From assembly GCA_963678675.1 (NCBI GenBank), contig OY783193.1, positions 21,941,309 to 22,005,308 on the forward strand: a DNA stretch of 64,000 nt, in the 5' to 3' direction. A model generated the notes under the pieces. It had not been told where the DNA came from. It saw only the letters and a program-made list of their open reading frames with translations, and searched no databases. The position numbers and the translations under genes are program-made. Below are positions 32,640-46,500 of the stretch, piece by piece (position 1 is the stretch's first letter; each line of letters opens with the position of its first letter). Source of the DNA: Xiphydria camelus (taxonomy: Eukaryota; Arthropoda; Insecta; Hymenoptera; Xiphydriidae).

Positions 32640-35600
32640 AATTTTGGTGACAGCGGTGGGATATTAAAATTTAAAAAAAAGGGACGATCAAAATTTTAAA
32701 AAGAGAAAACTAAAAAAAATGCCGGCTGGGAAGTGCGGGAAAACTAAGTGAAGGACGCACCCCTCTTTCCCGGGTTATTTGTGCGTGGTTTTTCCCGGGA
32801 ACTGCGGGCGAATGCCAGAGGGGGTGGCTCAAGTGACCACACAAGCAAACTTCCACGGAGACCACACGCGTGAAAATTAAAAAACACTGAAACTGAAAAA
32901 TCCGTTCACCGAGAGAAAAATTCGAGACGGCATCCCGGAGACCCAGCGACGAGACGGCATCCAGGAGACCCAGCGACGAGAGGCAACCCGGAGAATCAAC
33001 GACGAGACGGCAACCCGGAGATCCGCAACCAGGTGGCAACCCGAGGATTCTCAGTGAGTCGTGAACAACGCCGTGATCCGGGAACACAACAAAGATAATT
33101 ATGCTGTCATATAGTAATTGGAAAAACCGTAAGTCGAACAATACTGTAAAAATATTGCATCCGACATCTCGAATGAGTGGTCCATTCCTGATTGTGAATG
33201 AGGGTACCTCTGAGTTCCAGTAATCCGTTTCTTCGCATATTAATTTGACCGAAAGTAACCCTCCGATAGTTTCACATTCGTCGAGCGAGGCATCATCGAG
33301 TGGCGTCACCTAGATCGAAACAATAATTGACACATCTTATTTGACTCTGAAATTGGCCGGTGAGCTTGTACTCTCCTTTGATGGGAAATCCCTGGAATTA
33401 ACTAAATTCACTCAATAGTGTAAAATCGCAGATGCTCATATGCAGCAAGATCAAAAGTTAGTGACCAACTTTTGTCAAATCGTCACTCACTAGATGATTT
33501 AAATGATTTAATTACCCTGTTGAAAGCTGCTTTTTCTCGGTTTTTTGATGTTAATTTCTTGCATGACGAACTTCGTAGACTTTCCCAGTATGAAACCGAA
33601 AATGTTGAGTATTTCGGGGCGCGAATTCTTGAAGTCCTGAAGCGCGGATTAGAAGCAGCTAAAGAGAAGTACAATGAATCGCAAGCCGTCAGGGTTAAAA
33701 TATTATTAAATAACACAGCCGTCACTTGCTTTGCGCGTAGACTGCGCGACCCTTTAATGAGTACACTTTTATCAAAAGAAAACCGATGTCCATAGAAGAT
33801 GCTATTGATTGAGTGGAACAGGAAACAATAGAACGTTCGCATTATCTTTATGGAACATGGAAATCAAATCAAAATTAAAGTGGAGTTTTAATATGAATCA
33901 TTTGCTTAATTCTAACGCCAATTGATGTTCGTGACGGGATGATCCTAACCCCTCTGAATGAAATCGTGGTTGAAAAAGCGTGAACTCAATTTCTGACGCG
34001 GATAGGGGCGTAATTATGATTTTAGTCGTGAGCGCGACCGAGATAAAAATTATTTAAACGCGAGGGACACTCCGTCTGCATAAATCTCGCGGAACGTGAT
34101 TATTATTGCATGAGCCGGATCCGCCGAATATAGCGCTGAGAGCAGAGACCTCAGTAATCTGAAAAATATAAATTTCATAAAAGAGTTAATTCCGAAATCT
34201 AAACATGTAGCTTCATTTCTACTACTTTTGGGTTTTTAATTTCAATAAAATACCCTTTGATTTGAAGAACGCCCCGGCTTCGTTTCAACGGACGATGGAT
34301 GTGGTACTATCGGGTCTTCAGGGTATCAAGCTGGTTGTGTATATGGATGATCTCTCTTTCTCGAAGAACATTCTCAAAAGTTTAAGTCCTCCTTGCACGG
34401 TTGTGAGACGCTGGTTTAACACTCCAAACTAAAAAATGTCATTTTATACGGCATGACTTAATTTATCTTGGACACGAAATCATCGATAAAGGTGTGAAAC
34501 CCGATTCTAGCAAACTTAAGGTCATTCGAAATTTTTCGGTTCCCAGAACGAAGAAATATTAAACAGTTCCTTAGTCTCGTTAAGTATTATAGACGCTTCA
34601 TCAAGAATATGGCGAAAATAGCCAAGTCTCTTACTAGATGATTAAAGAGGGGAATCCCTTTATCTGGACCTAGTCTGCTCAGGATGCCTTCGAAGTCCTT
34701 TGTAAAACGCTGTGTTCCAAGCCGCTTCTTCAATTTCTTAAATTCTCCGAACCTATCGTTGGGACAACCAATTCTTCTAAGTATGCATTCTGCACAGTCC
34801 TGAGTCGGGATACCCCATCGGCATATTGAAGGATTCTGAAATCAATTACAATACAACCAAAAAGGAACTTTTGGCGATTCTTTTCACTATTAAACACATT
34901 TTCGACTATATCTGTGGGGTTATCCATTTACCCTTGTTACTGATCATCGCCCCTTGGTCTGATTGCATAATGCAAAAGACCCCATCTCGACGTTAGTTAG
35001 TTGACGAATTCATCTTAATGAGTACGATTATAATATCGTATACGAACCTGGAAAAATGAATTCCACTGCTGATATCCAGTAAACTGACCGATCCTGATGC
35101 TTCCGATTTACCTGAACATTTCACCTTTCTGACGGGAAATGTAAATGAAGATACCGCTTATCCCGGAAACTCTGAAGAGGTGTTCGACTACGTAGACGAA
35201 TAACCGCTTCCTTGTTTCAATGAGGATCTGGTATCGGATGCAGACAGAAATTTCTATCAAAATGAAGAGTTAATAGGTGCCTCGTTCCTGGCGCGCGGGA
35301 GCTTGGTACTTGACGAAGAAGAGGTCAATTATTTTCAAACAAGTAAAATAGAATCTGACACGACTGACTCAGACTATGACAGTGAATATTTTACTGCCGA
35401 CGAAGATGACTTACCAATAGAATTAGGGCTCCACTCGGTTGCCGACCTGTTGGAGGTCTCTTCCGGGGGAGTGAAGAGGCGTGGCATTCCGGCTAAGCAA
35501 ATCTCACTGGACATACGGTCTGACAGTTCCTATGTGCGAACTCCGGACCAGATGGGTGCTTCAGCTGCCACCGACGAGGGAAATAACCTAGGATTGACCT

Positions 35601-36584
35601 CTATAAAACGTAGTCAGATTGATTCCAATATCTTCACCACAAATCACTTGGATCCTTGGAGCGTATACCATCGTGTCTTCATAGATTATTTGAAACACTT
35701 CTGTAACAAAAGTGATTGGGACGAATGGATCCGCTTTGGAATTTTCTCATATAAAATTTCGGTTTACGAAGCCACTGGCTTTACTTCTCATCAGTTGATT
35801 TTCGGTGTGGAGGTTGTTATTTCTTCTGAATTTGCTAGAGAGCAAGTGTCCCTACTTTCGTCTAATATCTGGATGATCTTTTCGTTAGGATCTTCACGAC
35901 TCAGGCAACCGCTGTGAAAAAAATTTAGAAAAGCCTAAGGAAAAAAGTAAAATATACTACGATAAAAATGAACTCCACGAAGGAGATCACGTATACCTTT
36001 AAAAAAAAAAGAGAACCGAAAATGTCAAAATTTGAATATAGTCTGGACCGTTCGAGATTGTATGGATGCATGGTAAATTGAATGCAGAGCTTGCGTTGAA
36101 TAGTGTTAAGAGAAAAATAGTCCATACAAATAAGCTAAGGTTGGCTTTCATTAGATCAAATAATATCAATGAAGACCAACAAATCAACGTAGAATAATGA
36201 CTATTGTAATTTCCTTGAGTTTGAGATTTTACTAAATAGCGTTAAGAGAAAATTGTTCATGCGAATAAGTTAAAATTAGCCCTCATCAGATTAGATAACA
36301 TTAGTGAAAATCGTGAAAATACACGGATTAACCAATGACCTTTATATTTTTGAAATTATATTAAGATTTGACACTACATTAAGATTTGACATTATATTCC
36401 AGTTTTGAAATTATACTAAGGTTTGAAATTACATTAAAATTTGGAATTATATTAAGATCTGACACATTATATTAAGGTTTGACGTTATATTAAGATTTGA
36501 CGTTATATTAAGGCCTTAAAATTATTCACGGGAATAATTTTAAGAAAAATGTTTTGTAAAACATTTTTTTCATAAGGGGGAAGG
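32640..36584 (+). pseudogene. Degenerate gypsy internal region, left arm
   Basis: Primer site 32645-32662 (TGGTGACAGCGGTGGG, like the complement of tRNA-Leu). A GC-rich leader with imperfect 25-bp repeats (about 32920-33050). Gag remnant about 33340-33880 (DLNDLITLLKAAFSRFFD). RT remnants 34240-34700 (FQRTMDVV, YMDD-like). RNase H-like remnants to 35090. An open frame 35303-35917 joins the acidic pol spacer to the integrase C-terminal part (HRVFIDYLKHFC). The integrase zinc and catalytic core are deleted. Many stops; not functional. Confidence 0.85.
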
Positions 36585-37520
36585 TGTCGCGTCTGCATCC
36601 AGACTTGACCTAAAATCCCTATAACTTTTGGAAGCTACTAGATTTTTGGCGGCGCATTCAAACTCTTTGTATTAACCTCTAATTATTGTCATTTTATTAA
36701 GCAAGTAGGGTATAGATGGATTGTAATAGAGAGAAAGAACGAGAACGTCGAAGACTGCGTGATAAGTTAAATAAGTCGCAGGCCACCGTGGTTTCTATTC
36801 GCGAGATTATAAACACCTTTATTGCGTGATGGACAGGGGATCTGAGTCGCGGGCCGCTGCGAGCTCCATTTGTAAATATGGTATCCCCTTTCGCGGACCG
36901 ATGGGTCGTAGTTAATTTACCTAGCAAGAACAGTTCTCCTTTCTTTGAGTCACGTAGGCGTGCGCGCATAAGATTTGTTATCAATACGCGCTTCGGATTG
37001 CGGGAGTTCGTGCGCGGTAGACCCACGGTTAATGAGGGCATGTTTTCTTTCGAGTGCGTGGGATTGTGCGCGCCAGAGTCAGGGTCGATGCGTGCTTTCT
37101 TCGCACGTGGACGCGTGGAGCGTGGATTAGATCATTGTGCGTAGACGAAGAAAGTGGGAGTAGAGTCCTTGACTACGACTAGCGTCGAGTATCAGATTGG
37201 TTCCCCACATTAGCGCTGAGTATTTGATTGGTTCCCCGTTGTTACCGAGAGGCGGGGACTCTTGATTTAAAAGGATGCACTTTGCCGCTCGAGGTGCACT
37301 CCGATACCGATTTATAACGACAAATTATATTCCAACTATGTGTTAAAATATAATTCATTGGTGATCACCTAATTCTTGGATTAAGAGTTTTCATTTCTCC
37401 ACCTGCAATAAAACTCTTCAACTCCCGATCCCGCTCTTTCCGAGCAGAGTGGTTCAGCACTCCACGGGCACGGACCTGCCCCCTACAAACGGACCAAGAA
37501 GACCAGCCCGGCACGCAACA
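36585..37520 (+). repeat. A-type LTR, inner left
   Basis: 936 bp, TGTCGCGTCTGC to GGCACGCAACA, preceded by purine tract AAGGGGGAAGG. Confidence 0.92.
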
Positions 37521-37531
37521 GGGTTTTACCG

Positions 37532-38467
37532 TGTTGCGTGCCGGGCTGGTCTTCTTGGTCCGTTTGTAGGGGGCAGGTCCGTGCCCGTGGAGTGCTGAAC
37601 CACTCTGCTCGGAAAGAGCGGGATCGGGAGATGAAGAGTTTTATTGCAGGTGGAGAAATGAAAACTCTTAATCCAAGAATTAGGTGATCACCAATGAATT
37701 ATATTTTAACACATAGTTGGAATATAATTTGTCGTTATAAATCGGTATCGGAGTGCACCTCGAGCGGCAAAGTGCATCCTTTTAAATCAAGAGTCCCCGC
37801 CTCTCGGTAACAACGGGGAACCAATCAAATACTCAGCGCTAATGTGGGGAACCAATCTGATACTCGACGCTAGTCGTAGTCAAGGACTCTACTCCCACTT
37901 TCTTCGTCTACGCACAATGATCTAATCCACGCTCCACGCGTCCACGTGCGAAGAAAGCACGCATCGACCCTGACTCTGGCGCGCACAATCCCACGCACTC
38001 GAAAGAAAACATGCCCTCATTAACCGTGGGTCTACCGCGCACGAACTCCCGCAATCCGAAGCGCGTATTGATAACAAATCTTATGCGCGCACGCCTACGT
38101 GACTCAAAGAAAGGAGAACTGTTCTTGCTAGGTAAATTAACTACGACCCATCGGTCCGCGAAAGGGGATACCATATTTACAAATGGAGCTCGCAGCGGCC
38201 CGCGACTCAGATCCCCTGTCCATCACGCAATAAAGGTGTTTATAATCTCGCGAATAGAAACCACGGTGGCCTGCGACTTATTTAACTTATCACGCAGTCT
38301 TCGACGTTCTCGTTCTTTCTCTCTATTACAATCCATCTATACCCTACTTGCTTAATAAAATGACAATAATTAGAGGTTAATACAAAGAGTTTGAATGCGC
38401 CGCCAAAAATCTAGTAGCTTCCAAAAGTTATAGGGATTTTAGGTCAAGTCTGGATGCAGACGCGACA
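37532..38467 (-). repeat. A-type LTR, inner right
   Basis: Reverse copy of 36585-37520. The two LTR ends face each other across 11 bp (GGGTTTTACCG). Confidence 0.92.
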
Positions 38468-41400
38468 CCTTCCCCCTTATGAAAAAAATGTTTTACAAAA
38501 CATTTTTCTTAAAATTATTCCCGTGAATAATTTTAAGGCCTTAATATAACGTCAAATCTTAATATAACGTCAAACCTTAATATAATGTGTCAGATCTTAA
38601 TATAATTCCAAATTTTAATGTAATTTCAAACCTTAGTATAATTTCAAAACTGGAATATAATGTCAAATCTTAATGTAGTGTCAAATCTTAATATAATTTC
38701 AAAAATATAAAGGTCATTGGTTAATCCGTGTATTTTCACGATTTTCACTAATGTTATCTAATCTGATGAGGGCTAATTTTAACTTATTCGCATGAACAAT
38801 TTTCTCTTAACGCTATTTAGTAAAATCTCAAACTCAAGGAAATTACAATAGTCATTATTCTACGTTGATTTGTTGGTCTTCATTGATATTATTTGATCTA
38901 ATGAAAGCCAACCTTAGCTTATTTGTATGGACTATTTTTCTCTTAACACTATTCAACGCAAGCTCTGCATTCAATTTACCATGCATCCATACAATCTCGA
39001 ACGGTCCAGACTATATTCAAATTTTGACATTTTCGGTTCTCTTTTTTTTTTAAAGGTATACGTGATCTCCTTCGTGGAGTTCATTTTTATCGTAGTATAT
39101 TTTACTTTTTTCCTTAGGCTTTTCTAAATTTTTTTCACAGCGGTTGCCTGAGTCGTGAAGATCCTAACGAAAAGATCATCCAGATATTAGACGAAAGTAG
39201 GGACACTTGCTCTCTAGCAAATTCAGAAGAAATAACAACCTCCACACCGAAAATCAACTGATGAGAAGTAAAGCCAGTGGCTTCGTAAACCGAAATTTTA
39301 TATGAGAAAATTCCAAAGCGGATCCATTCGTCCCAATCACTTTTGTTACAGAAGTGTTTCAAATAATCTATGAAGACACGATGGTATACGCTCCAAGGAT
39401 CCAAGTGATTTGTGGTGAAGATATTGGAATCAATCTGACTACGTTTTATAGAGGTCAATCCTAGGTTATTTCCCTCGTCGGTGGCAGCTGAAGCACCCAT
39501 CTGGTCCGGAGTTCGCACATAGGAACTGTCAGACCGTATGTCCAGTGAGATTTGCTTAGCCGGAATGCCACGCCTCTTCACTCCCCCGGAAGAGACCTCC
39601 AACAGGTCGGCAACCGAGTGGAGCCCTAATTCTATTGGTAAGTCATCTTCGTCGGCAGTAAAATATTCACTGTCATAGTCTGAGTCAGTCGTGTCAGATT
39701 CTATTTTACTTGTTTGAAAATAATTGACCTCTTCTTCGTCAAGTACCAAGCTCCCGCGCGCCAGGAACGAGGCACCTATTAACTCTTCATTTTGATAGAA
39801 ATTTCTGTCTGCATCCGATACCAGATCCTCATTGAAACAAGGAAGCGGTTATTCGTCTACGTAGTCGAACACCTCTTCAGAGTTTCCGGGATAAGCGGTA
39901 TCTTCATTTACATTTCCCGTCAGAAAGGTGAAATGTTCAGGTAAATCGGAAGCATCAGGATCGGTCAGTTTACTGGATATCAGCAGTGGAATTCATTTTT
40001 CCAGGTTCGTATACGATATTATAATCGTACTCATTAAGATGAATTCGTCAACTAACTAACGTCGAGATGGGGTCTTTTGCATTATGCAATCAGACCAAGG
40101 GGCGATGATCAGTAACAAGGGTAAATGGATAACCCCACAGATATAGTCGAAAATGTGTTTAATAGTGAAAAGAATCGCCAAAAGTTCCTTTTTGGTTGTA
40201 TTGTAATTGATTTCAGAATCCTTCAATATGCCGATGGGGTATCCCGACTCAGGACTGTGCAGAATGCATACTTAGAAGAATTGGTTGTCCCAACGATAGG
40301 TTCGGAGAATTTAAGAAATTGAAGAAGCGGCTTGGAACACAGCGTTTTACAAAGGACTTCGAAGGCATCCTGAGCAGACTAGGTCCAGATAAAGGGATTC
40401 CCCTCTTTAATCATCTAGTAAGAGACTTGGCTATTTTCGCCATATTCTTGATGAAGCGTCTATAATACTTAACGAGACTAAGGAACTGTTTAATATTTCT
40501 TCGTTCTGGGAACCGAAAAATTTCGAATGACCTTAAGTTTGCTAGAATCGGGTTTCACACCTTTATCGATGATTTCGTGTCCAAGATAAATTAAGTCATG
40601 CCGTATAAAATGACATTTTTTAGTTTGGAGTGTTAAACCAGCGTCTCACAACCGTGCAAGGAGGACTTAAACTTTTGAGAATGTTCTTCGAGAAAGAGAG
40701 ATCATCCATATACACAACCAGCTTGATACCCTGAAGACCCGATAGTACCACATCCATCGTCCGTTGAAACGAAGCCGGGGCGTTCTTCAAATCAAAGGGT
40801 ATTTTATTGAAATTAAAAACCCAAAAGTAGTAGAAATGAAGCTACATGTTTAGATTTCGGAATTAACTCTTTTATGAAATTTATATTTTTCAGATTACTG
40901 AGGTCTCTGCTCTCAGCGCTATATTCGGCGGATCCGGCTCATGCAATAATAATCACGTTCCGCGAGATTTATGCAGACGGAGTGTCCCTCGCGTTTAAAT
41001 AATTTTTATCTCGGTCGCGCTCACGACTAAAATCATAATTACGCCCCTATCCGCGTCAGAAATTGAGTTCACGCTTTTTCAACCACGATTTCATTCAGAG
41101 GGGTTAGGATCATCCCGTCACGAACATCAATTGGCGTTAGAATTAAGCAAATGATTCATATTAAAACTCCACTTTAATTTTGATTTGATTTCCATGTTCC
41201 ATAAAGATAATGCGAACGTTCTATTGTTTCCTGTTCCACTCAATCAATAGCATCTTCTATGGACATCGGTTTTCTTTTGATAAAAGTGTACTCATTAAAG
41301 GGTCGCGCAGTCTACGCGCAAAGCAAGTGACGGCTGTGTTATTTAATAATATTTTAACCCTGACGGCTTGCGATTCATTGTACTTCTCTTTAGCTGCTTC

Positions 41401-42412
41401 TAATCCGCGCTTCAGGACTTCAAGAATTCGCGCCCCGAAATACTCAACATTTTCGGTTTCATACTGGGAAAGTCTACGAAGTTCGTCATGCAAGAAATTA
41501 ACATCAAAAAACCGAGAAAAAGCAGCTTTCAACAGGGTAATTAAATCATTTAAATCATCTAGTGAGTGACGATTTGACAAAAGTTGGTCACTAACTTTTG
41601 ATCTTGCTGCATATGAGCATCTGCGATTTTACACTATTGAGTGAATTTAGTTAATTCCAGGGATTTCCCATCAAAGGAGAGTACAAGCTCACCGGCCAAT
41701 TTCAGAGTCAAATAAGATGTGTCAATTATTGTTTCGATCTAGGTGACGCCACTCGATGATGCCTCGCTCGACGAATGTGAAACTATCGGAGGGTTACTTT
41801 CGGTCAAATTAATATGCGAAGAAACGGATTACTGGAACTCAGAGGTACCCTCATTCACAATCAGGAATGGACCACTCATTCGAGATGTCGGATGCAATAT
41901 TTTTACAGTATTGTTCGACTTACGGTTTTTCCAATTACTATATGACAGCATAATTATCTTTGTTGTGTTCCCGGATCACGGCGTTGTTCACGACTCACTG
42001 AGAATCCTCGGGTTGCCACCTGGTTGCGGATCTCCGGGTTGCCGTCTCGTCGTTGATTCTCCGGGTTGCCTCTCGTCGCTGGGTCTCCTGGATGCCGTCT
42101 CGTCGCTGGGTCTCCGGGATGCCGTCTCGAATTTTTCTCTCGGTGAACGGATTTTTCAGTTTCAGTGTTTTTTAATTTTCACGCGTGTGGTCTCCGTGGA
42201 AGTTTGCTTGTGTGGTCACTTGAGCCACCCCCTCTGGCATTCGCCCGCAGTTCCCGGGAAAAACCACGCACAAATAACCCGGGAAAGAGGGGTGCGTCCT
42301 TCACTTAGTTTTCCCGCACTTCCCAGCCGGCATTTTTTTTAGTTTTCTCTTTTTAAAATTTTGATCGTCCCTTTTTTTTAAATTTTAATATCCCACCGCT
42401 GTCACCAAAATT
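38468..42412 (-). pseudogene. Degenerate gypsy internal region, right arm
   Basis: Mirror of 32640-36584 with the same stops and deletions. Open frames 39135-39749 and 41257-41580 encode the same proteins as 35303-35917 and 33472-33795. Confidence 0.88.
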
Positions 42413-43526
42413 TGTTGCGGCAGGTCCGTGCCCGTGGAGTGCTGAACCACTCTGCTCGGAAAGAGCGGGATCGGGAGATGAAGAGTTTTATTGCAGGTGG
42501 AGAAATGAAAACTCTTAATCCAAGAATTAGGTGATCACCAATGAATTATATTTTAACACATAGTTGGAATATAATTTGTCGTTATAAATCGGTATCTGAG
42601 TGCACCTCGAGCGGCAAAGTGCATCCTTTTAAATCAAAAGTCCCCGCCTCTCGGTAACAACGGGGAACCAATCAAATACTCAGCGCTAATGTGGGGAACC
42701 AATCTGATGCTCGACGCTAGTCGTAGTCAAGGACTCTACTCCCACTTTCTTCGTCTACGCACAATGATCTAATCCACGCTCCACGCGTCCACGTGCGAAG
42801 AAAGTACGCATCGACCCTGATTCTGGCGCGCACAATCCCACGCACTCGAAAGAAAACATGCCCTCATTAACCGTGGGTCTACCGCGCACGAACTCCCGCA
42901 ATCCGAAGCGCGTATAGGCTAGGCAAGTATCTCAAATTATTGACGCGCGCGCGACCTCGTGGATAGTCCACGAAACTTTGGGGTGATAAGTGACCAATCA
43001 GGATCAAGTATTCCGTTGTCTGTAACCCACCACAACGGAATACTTGATCCTGATTGGTCACTTATCACCCCAAAGTTACGAACTGCGACCACCTCGTGGC
43101 GCCACTAGAGATACTTGCCTAGCCCATCGATAACAAATCTTATGCGCGCACGCCTACGTGACTCAAAGAAAGGAGAACTATTCTTGCTAGGTAAATTAAC
43201 TACGACCTATCGGTCCGCGAAAGGGGATACCATATTTACAAACGGAGCTCGCAGCGGCCCGCGACTCAGATCCCCTGCCCATCACGCAATAGAGGTGTTT
43301 ATAATCTCGCGAATAGAAACCACGGTGGCCTGCGACTTATTTAACTTATCACGCAGTCTTCGACGTTCTCGTTCTTTCTCTCTATTACAATCCATCTATA
43401 CCCTACTTGCTTAATAAAATGACAATAATTAGAGGTTAATACAAAGAGTTTGAATGCGCCGCCAAAAATCTAGTAACTTCCAAAAGTTATAGGGATTTTA
43501 GGTCAAGTCTGGATGCAGACGCGACA
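42413..43526 (-). repeat. A-type LTR shared by two elements
   Basis: It serves as the 5' LTR of the right-arm element and, without a break, as the 3' LTR of the next element (43527-47743), whose purine tract follows at 43527. It carries the mirror MITE 42914-43124. Confidence 0.9.
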
Positions 43527-46500
43527 CCTTCCCCCTTATGAAAAAAATGTTTTACAAAACATTTTTCTTAAAATTATTCCCGTGAATAATTTTAAGGCCT
43601 TAATATAACGTCAAATCTTAATATAACGTCAAACCTTAATATAATGTGTCAGATCTTAATATAATTCCAAATTTTAATGTAATTTCAAACCTTAGTATAA
43701 TTTCAAAACTGGAATATAATGTCAAATCTTAATGTAGTGTCAAATCTTAATATAATTTCAAAAATATAAAGGTCATTGGTTAATCCGTGTATTTTCACCG
43801 ATGTTATCTAATCTAATGAGGGCTAATTTTAACTTATTCGCATGAACAATTCTCCTTAGTGCTATTTAGTGCAATCTCGACAATCTCACGTGGTCCAATC
43901 CAATTATAATCAAACTGTGACGTTTATGTTTGATGAAATGCAGTGGAAGTAAATCTTTGAAGTTTAAAAATTTTGCAAACATTTTTGAGAATAGAATAAC
44001 GAAGAATATGCTTCCCTGATTGGTATGATAGCACGAGGGCAACCAAAACGAATAATAAATTGCTCAACTAGTACGTGAGTAAAGTGTAACTGAATTAATA
44101 TAGAAAGAGAGATAACGTCAGAATATTTTGAGGTTATCCTGGATAATTAGAAGATAATGATTTCCCTTTTAATAAGAAGATAACGATTTCCTTTTTCGTT
44201 TAGTTAGAAGATAACGACTTCACTTTTCGAATATCACGGGAGAAGATTGTTATGAAATACTTAGAATAGTTGGAGATATTTCTCAGAAGATTTCCTACTT
44301 CAATCCATTGAAATAAATCGAATTCGGAGTTGTTTACAGCGATGCTGAAACTTTTTACACCTTGGTGGTCCATTAATAATCTCAAAGATTTACAGGACAT
44401 TCGAAGATAATTTAGAAAGGTGTCTGTTTGAGAGATGTCATGAAGAATTAAGTGAAATATCAAATCGTTACACAGCTCAGTGCGAATCCTTTTCAATCTT
44501 TCAAGAATTTTTCCTCAAGCAATATAGTTGGTCCGTTGAAGTGGAAAATAATAGGGAAAGGTTTTGGGATGACTGACGATTTGTCTGAATTTACTTTGTT
44601 TGTGGTGAAGATATTGAAATCAATCTGACTACGTTTTATAGAGGTCAGTCCTAAGCTATTTCCCTCATTGGCGGCAGCACCCAACAGGGCTAGAGGTTTC
44701 TTACGTAAAGAAGTCATAGCCGGAGGGTGCCCCTCTGATGTGCCACATTCTATTCCCTCGTCGGTGGCAGCTGAAGCACCCATATGAACCGGAGTTCGCA
44801 CATAGGAACTGTCAGACCGTATGTCCAGTGAGATTTGCTTAGCTGGTGTGCCACTCTTCACTCCCCTGACCGGGACCTGAAGCGATGGACCGGAGTAACC
44901 ATCGTTAGCCAACAGGTTGACGGACCAGGAGGAGCACCCTAACCCTAAGTCCATTGGTGAGTCGTCCTCATCAGCAGTAAAATACTCACTATCACAGTCT
45001 GAGTCAATCGTGTCAGATTCTACTTTACTTGTTTGAAAATAATTGACCTCTTCTTCGTCGAGTACCAAGCTCCCGCGCGCCAGGAACAAGGCACCTATTA
45101 ATTCTTCATTTTGATAGAAATTTCTGTCAGCATCCGATACCAGATCCTCATTGAAACAAGGAAGCGGTTATTCGTCTACATAGTCGAACACCTCTTCAGA
45201 GTTTCCGGGATAAGCGGTATCTTCATTTACATTTCCCGTCAGAAAGGTGAAATGTTCAGGTAAATCGGAAGCATCAGGATCGGTCAGTTTACTGGATATC
45301 AGCAGTGGAATTCATTTTTCCAGGTTCGTATACAATATTATAATCGTACTCATTAAGATGAATTCGTCAACTAACTAACGTCGAGATGGGGTCTTTTGCA
45401 TTATGCAATCAGACCAAGGGGCGATGATCAGTAACAAGGGTAAATTGATAACCCCACAGATATAGTCGAAAATGTTTAATAGTGAAAAGAATCGCCAAAA
45501 GTTCCTTTTTGGTTGTATTGTAATTGATTTCAGAATCCTTCAATATGCCGATGGGGTATCCCGACTCAGGACTGTGCAGAATGCATACTTAGAAGAATTG
45601 GTTGTCCCAACGATAGGTTCGGAGAATTTAAGAAATTGAAGAAGCGGCTTGGAACACAGCGTTTTACAAAGGACTTCGAAGGCATCCTGAGCAGACTAGG
45701 TCCAGATAAAGGAATTCCCCTCTTTAATAATCTAGTAAGAGACTTGGCTATTTTCGCCATATTCTTGATGAAGCGTCTATAATACTTAACGAGACTAAGG
45801 AACTGTTTAATACTTCTTCGTTCTGGGAACCGAAAAATTTCGAATGACCTTAAGTTTGCTAGAATCGGGTTTCACACCTTTATCAATGATTTCGTGTCCA
45901 AGATAAATTAAGTCATGCCGTATAAAATGATATTTTTTAGTTTGGAGTGTTAAACCAGCGTCTCACAACCGTGCAAGGAGGACTTAAACTTTTGAGAATG
46001 TTCTTCGAGAAAGAGAGATCATCCATATACACAACCAGCTTGATACCCTGAAGACCCGATAGTACCACATCCATCGTCCGTTGAAACGAAGCCGGGGCGT
46101 TCTTCAAATCAAAGGGTATTTTATTGAAATTAAAAACCCAAAAGTAGTAGAAATGAAGCTACATGTTTAGATTTCGGAATTAACTCTTTTATGAAATTTA
46201 TATTTTTCAGATTACTGAGGTCTCTGCTCTCAGCGCTATATTCGGTGGATCCGGCTCATGCAATAATAATCACGTTCCGCGAGATTTGTGCAGACGGAGT
46301 GTCCCTCGCGTTTAAATAATTTTTATCTAGGTCGCGCTCACGACTAAAATCATAATTACGCCCCTATCCGCGTCAGAAATTAAGTTCACGCTTTTTCAAC
46401 CACGATTTCATTTAGAGGGGTTAGGATCATCCCGTCACGAACATCAATTGGCGTTAGAATTAAGCAAATGATTCATATTAAAACTCCACTTTAGTTTTGA

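Larger units (their letters stand above)
31526..43526. repeat. 12-kb palindrome of two inverted gypsy copies
   Basis: Every landmark in the left half recurs on the other strand at coordinates summing to 75,052. The arms are about 5,995 bp, separated only by 37521-37531. Each arm is LTR, degenerate internal region, LTR. Both outer LTRs carry the same nested MITE, so the arms come from copying one arm and not from two insertions. The few differences I saw lie in the distal part of the outer LTRs (for example 31651, 31778). Confidence 0.93.

Noticed and set aside
41743..42342. 199-residue open frame (also 32710-33309 and 47062-47781)
   Set aside because: It runs antisense through the retrotransposon leader and its GC-rich short repeats. 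No protein resemblance.
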